Positions 61,348 to 64,000 of a stretch of 64,000 nt of DNA are shown here, piece by piece (positions within the stretch are counted from its first letter, which is position 1; every line of letters begins with the position of its first letter). This DNA comes from Neodontobutis hainanensis. Lineage: Eukaryota > Chordata > Actinopteri > Gobiiformes > Odontobutidae. A model generated the notes under the pieces. The model ran no database searches. It was given only the letters and a program-made list of their open reading frames with translations, and was not told the DNA's origin. The stretch covers positions 4,168,501 through 4,232,500 of the forward strand of contig JALDNG010000004.1 of NCBI GenBank assembly GCA_024349245.1, given 5' to 3'. The position numbers were made by a program, and so were the translations under genes.

Positions 61348-63773
61348 GTTCTTGCTCATAATTGTGTAAGAACCATCCAATTCTGGAGAGTGGTGCAGCT
61401 ATAGGCTTTCTACCCCCAGCAGTGGTGAAAGCTCATCTTTGAAGTTGGAAACGGAGCCGGGAACGTAATCCGGTAAAATATAGTTCTAAATAAGGCTGCA
61501 TCAAAGTTTCATTAGCTGGTGGTCATGGCCTTAGGGCTCACTTTCACCAATTTCACTCAGTGACATTCACCCTCTGTGCATTGATCTGATATGTGAGGCC
61601 ACACATTTCGACTGAGGACTCCTGTGTTTGCTTTCTTTTCTTATCTTTGTGTATGTTTGCAAGATGCACCAGGTCAGCTAGACATGAGTAAATAAGACAA
61701 TATACTTTCAGCAGAAAAAGAAAATGCTGAGCCATAGTGTAAGACAAAGGTTTAAAAATGATATTCATTCATCTTCTAGTTAATGGTTACATGTGGCTGA
61801 ACCTATCCCAGTTACTGTGTGTGTGTCTAATTCACCATTAAACCCATAACCTTTTTGTTATGAGGCAGGAAGGAACTATTATTAATCATAACCTAGATTA
61901 AATGTTGAATTAAACACAAGGCCAAGGCCTAAAAATATCTATATGTCTTGGCAGCTGTCAAACAGAAGAAGGTCACATGAAAAACAATTTGATGCAAAAT
62001 CACCGAATAAGACCTGTTCAAAAAAAACAAAAAAACAAACAATGGACATTTTTGTAGATTTATAGCTTTTGCTGGAGGAGGACAGCTGGACGTTTTACTC
62101 GACAGCTCATCTAAATGACTGACATGTGCTCGGCTAAAAAAGTGTGGAGGTGGGAAAGTGTAATAACAAACCATCATCCCCATCAAACCACAGCCAAACG
62201 TGGGACCTGTGTGTAGTTTGTACAGCATGTGTACAGCCTGCTTTCTGTGGTGAGGACATTCTGTGTTTCGTACCATTTCCACTACCATTCAATATGATTA
62301 CAAGGTGAAAGGAGTCATGAATAAAGATGTGCATATACTCGGGAGCCACTTTAAGCTTGGGTGTTATAAAATATTCTCTGTACGTGTCCTTCTTTGTCAT
62401 ATATGTGATACTCAAAAAAAAACAAACATATAAACACCACTACAGAGATTTTAATGATGTAGATGGTAAATTGTACTTACCTTATGAATAACAGTAATTA
62501 TTGTGCATATGTCTCAAGTATAAGGCCAATGTAGCTATTATTCCCAAATCATCTAGATTCACATTAATGAGTAAACAATGGCATTCATAAATCTTTTGAA
62601 AGAGTCTCATCGTCTTATTGTTATTTAGTGGTAAAGCAATTTTTATGGAGCCAACACTAGACATGTGTTGGTTTACAGTAGACAGTTAAATATATGTTAA
62701 TTTAATGCAAGGTGCAAATTATTTTTATATTTTAAGATAATTTTTCCTGACCATTGAAAACCTATATGAGCAATAAAAGTATCAGGAAACTTTTTAAACT
62801 CCAAGGACAATCAGCAGTCATACAGGTATATATTTAGCATAAGTATTTTATTATACAGCTTGTTTAAGATGTGCGAGGGCTATTCTTGGAACAAGGTGTA
62901 ATTCAACAAGCAGCTCTTGTTTTTCATCCAAAATACTGCCACTGAACCCATTACTCTTTCCAGTTTCCCCACACAACTCTTGAGTAACAAACGTTTGAAA
63001 CTCTACGGCTCTGAAAAACACAATGACTGCATTTTTCAATTAAAAAACAACACATATCTATCTGAGCAGTGTGAAAGCTGCGAGAGTACACTCAAATCAG
63101 ACCAAGGCCACGTGTTTCTGAAAGCACCATAAATCCACTGTAGTCATGGCAGAGCTGTTTATTCTCGTGATGACGACAGGAGAGGCTGTTAAGCATGAGG
63201 CCTAACGTTTAACAGTGACAACCTCCAGCTGGCTGCTATACCTCCCTCGGTCTCCGTGCGGTTTAGCGAAATACTGTTTGGTCAGGTGGATGCCTAAGTG
63301 GAGGAGTGGATAATCGACCTATGCCATGTGCACATGTTCACAAAAATCACAATCACTGTCAAATGGCAGGAAAGATCAATATGGAGGTTTACTGTATAAG
63401 CTCAATCAATTAGAAGCAACCCAAGAATTTTTGGTACAGTCAAAATATTTAAACAAAGAGACAGTATTAAAAGTGAAAGTAGATTAATGCTGAATCTCCT
63501 ATAATGTATTTACTTTTTGCTCCACATTTTTAATGCACTAATTCTGCTGTTACACCCTAAAATGAAAGATTCCCTTGACATTTGATACCCCTGGCTTCCC
63601 TTTGTCAGCACAAAGTCCCTTTCTCATCACTTACTTGCAGAGAACTTATAAGTCTGACTCTATTACTGACACTGTCACTTCCTACGGCCGGGACTTGCCG
63701 CAGTGAAAACTACCTGCTCAGAATGCTACTGCTGTCCGCACTGTTGAAGTAAGCTGCAAAGGTATAGACCTAC
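61346..63773. other. Stretch without recognised gene
   Basis: Presumed intron following the 63774-63863 exon. AT-rich unique DNA. A perfect donor consensus (ATAAG|gtaagt) on the minus strand at about 62480 is not preceded by a convincing acceptor. Confidence 0.45.
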
Positions 63774-63863
63774 CTCGACATCTCGGGCAGAGAGACTGAT
63801 TATATCGATATTGTTCAAACAGGCTTGTACAGTCTCTATAGCAGCTAAGGTGTGTTCTGCGCT
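63774..63863 (-). CDS. Internal coding exon, minus-strand gene not identified
   Basis: The minus strand shows a pyrimidine-rich acceptor (ggcttctcattcccacag), a 90-bp stop-free exon and donor GTCGAG|gtaggt. It is exactly 30 codons, phase 0 at both ends, so it could be skipped without a frameshift. The peptide begins SAEHTLAAIETVQACL and ends NNIDIISLSARDVE. It has the heptad-like hydrophobic spacing of an amphipathic helix or helical repeat, without catalytic motifs. Reading past the donor hits a stop after 16 more codons. It is probably the upstream part of the gene that also contributes 28110-28306, judged only from strand and exon quality. I do not recognise the family. Confidence 0.6.
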
Positions 63864-64000
63864 CTGTGGGAATGAGAAGCCAACAGAATACCGTCTATCC
63901 GGTGGTCACATTGTGTTATCCAAATGTTTTCTGATTGGTATTAAACATGAATTAACGTTAAACAGAACCCAGTGAAAGTAACATTGTCCTTTTCCTGTTC
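63864..64000 (-). other. Presumed intron upstream of the 63774-63863 exon
   Basis: Contains the pyrimidine-rich acceptor region of the exon. Nothing else seen. Confidence 0.45.

Noticed and set aside
61177..61380. 67-codon minus-strand frame
   Set aside because: It is translation of the (CA)n microsatellite.
1..64000. CRISPR arrays, operons, phage or bacterial systems, tRNA/rRNA genes
   Set aside because: No spaced direct repeats, gene clusters or intact RNA genes; tRNA-like heads all belong to SINEs.

Overview
The window reads as AT-rich vertebrate DNA, most likely from a teleost fish. The evidence is the mix of dispersed elements: tRNA-derived SINEs with L2-like or 'AAAGCGC' tails, L2-clade and L1/Tx1-like LINE reverse-transcriptase relics, a Tc1 transposase relic with the fish-type inverted repeat, MITE-like elements and a (TG)42 microsatellite. 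There are no operons, and no tRNA or rRNA gene was recognised. Most of the six-frame reading frames are chance frames or antisense shadows of repeats. No complete gene is contained.

The best genic signal is a minus-strand gene seen as separated internal exons. Exon 63774-63863 is 90 bp, phase 0/0, with a pyrimidine-tract acceptor and donor GAG|gtaggt. Exon 28110-28306 is 197 bp, enters completing a split codon (phase 2), leaves in phase 1, and encodes a Ser/Thr/Arg-rich linker. Their phases do not join directly, so at least one exon between them was missed or lies elsewhere. A possible first coding exon at 9215-9374, in a locally CpG-rich tract, also ends in phase 1, so it could be an alternative start joining the same downstream exon outside the window. 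I do not recognise the gene.

Layout. 1-905: L1-like relic and a chimeric SINE with an exact 29-bp tandem array. 906-8860: unannotated non-coding DNA. 8.86-9.6 kb: CpG-rich tract with the candidate first exon. 14.6-16.3 kb: L2 LINE and an abundant teleost-type repeat. 17.9-18.1 and 29.3-29.4 kb: two copies of a palindromic-ended repeat. 21.5-21.7 and 27.2-28.0 kb: SINE pieces next to the 28.1-28.3 kb exon. 29.7-30.5 kb: a MITE-like element split by a complete SINE with a target duplication. 35.2-36.1 kb: L2 LINE. 38.5-42.5 kb: hAT-like, SINE and Tc1 relics. 42.5-63.7 kb: mainly unique non-coding DNA with several blocks that look like conserved non-coding elements, a (TG)n array, then the last exon.

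The picture is one gene with very long introns and many possible regulatory blocks, invaded by retroelements and DNA transposons. I found no convincing new multi-gene system. The most testable novelties are the alternative-promoter hypotheses at 9.2 and 47.3 kb, hammerhead-like motifs in two repeat copies, and the nested MITE/SINE structure.
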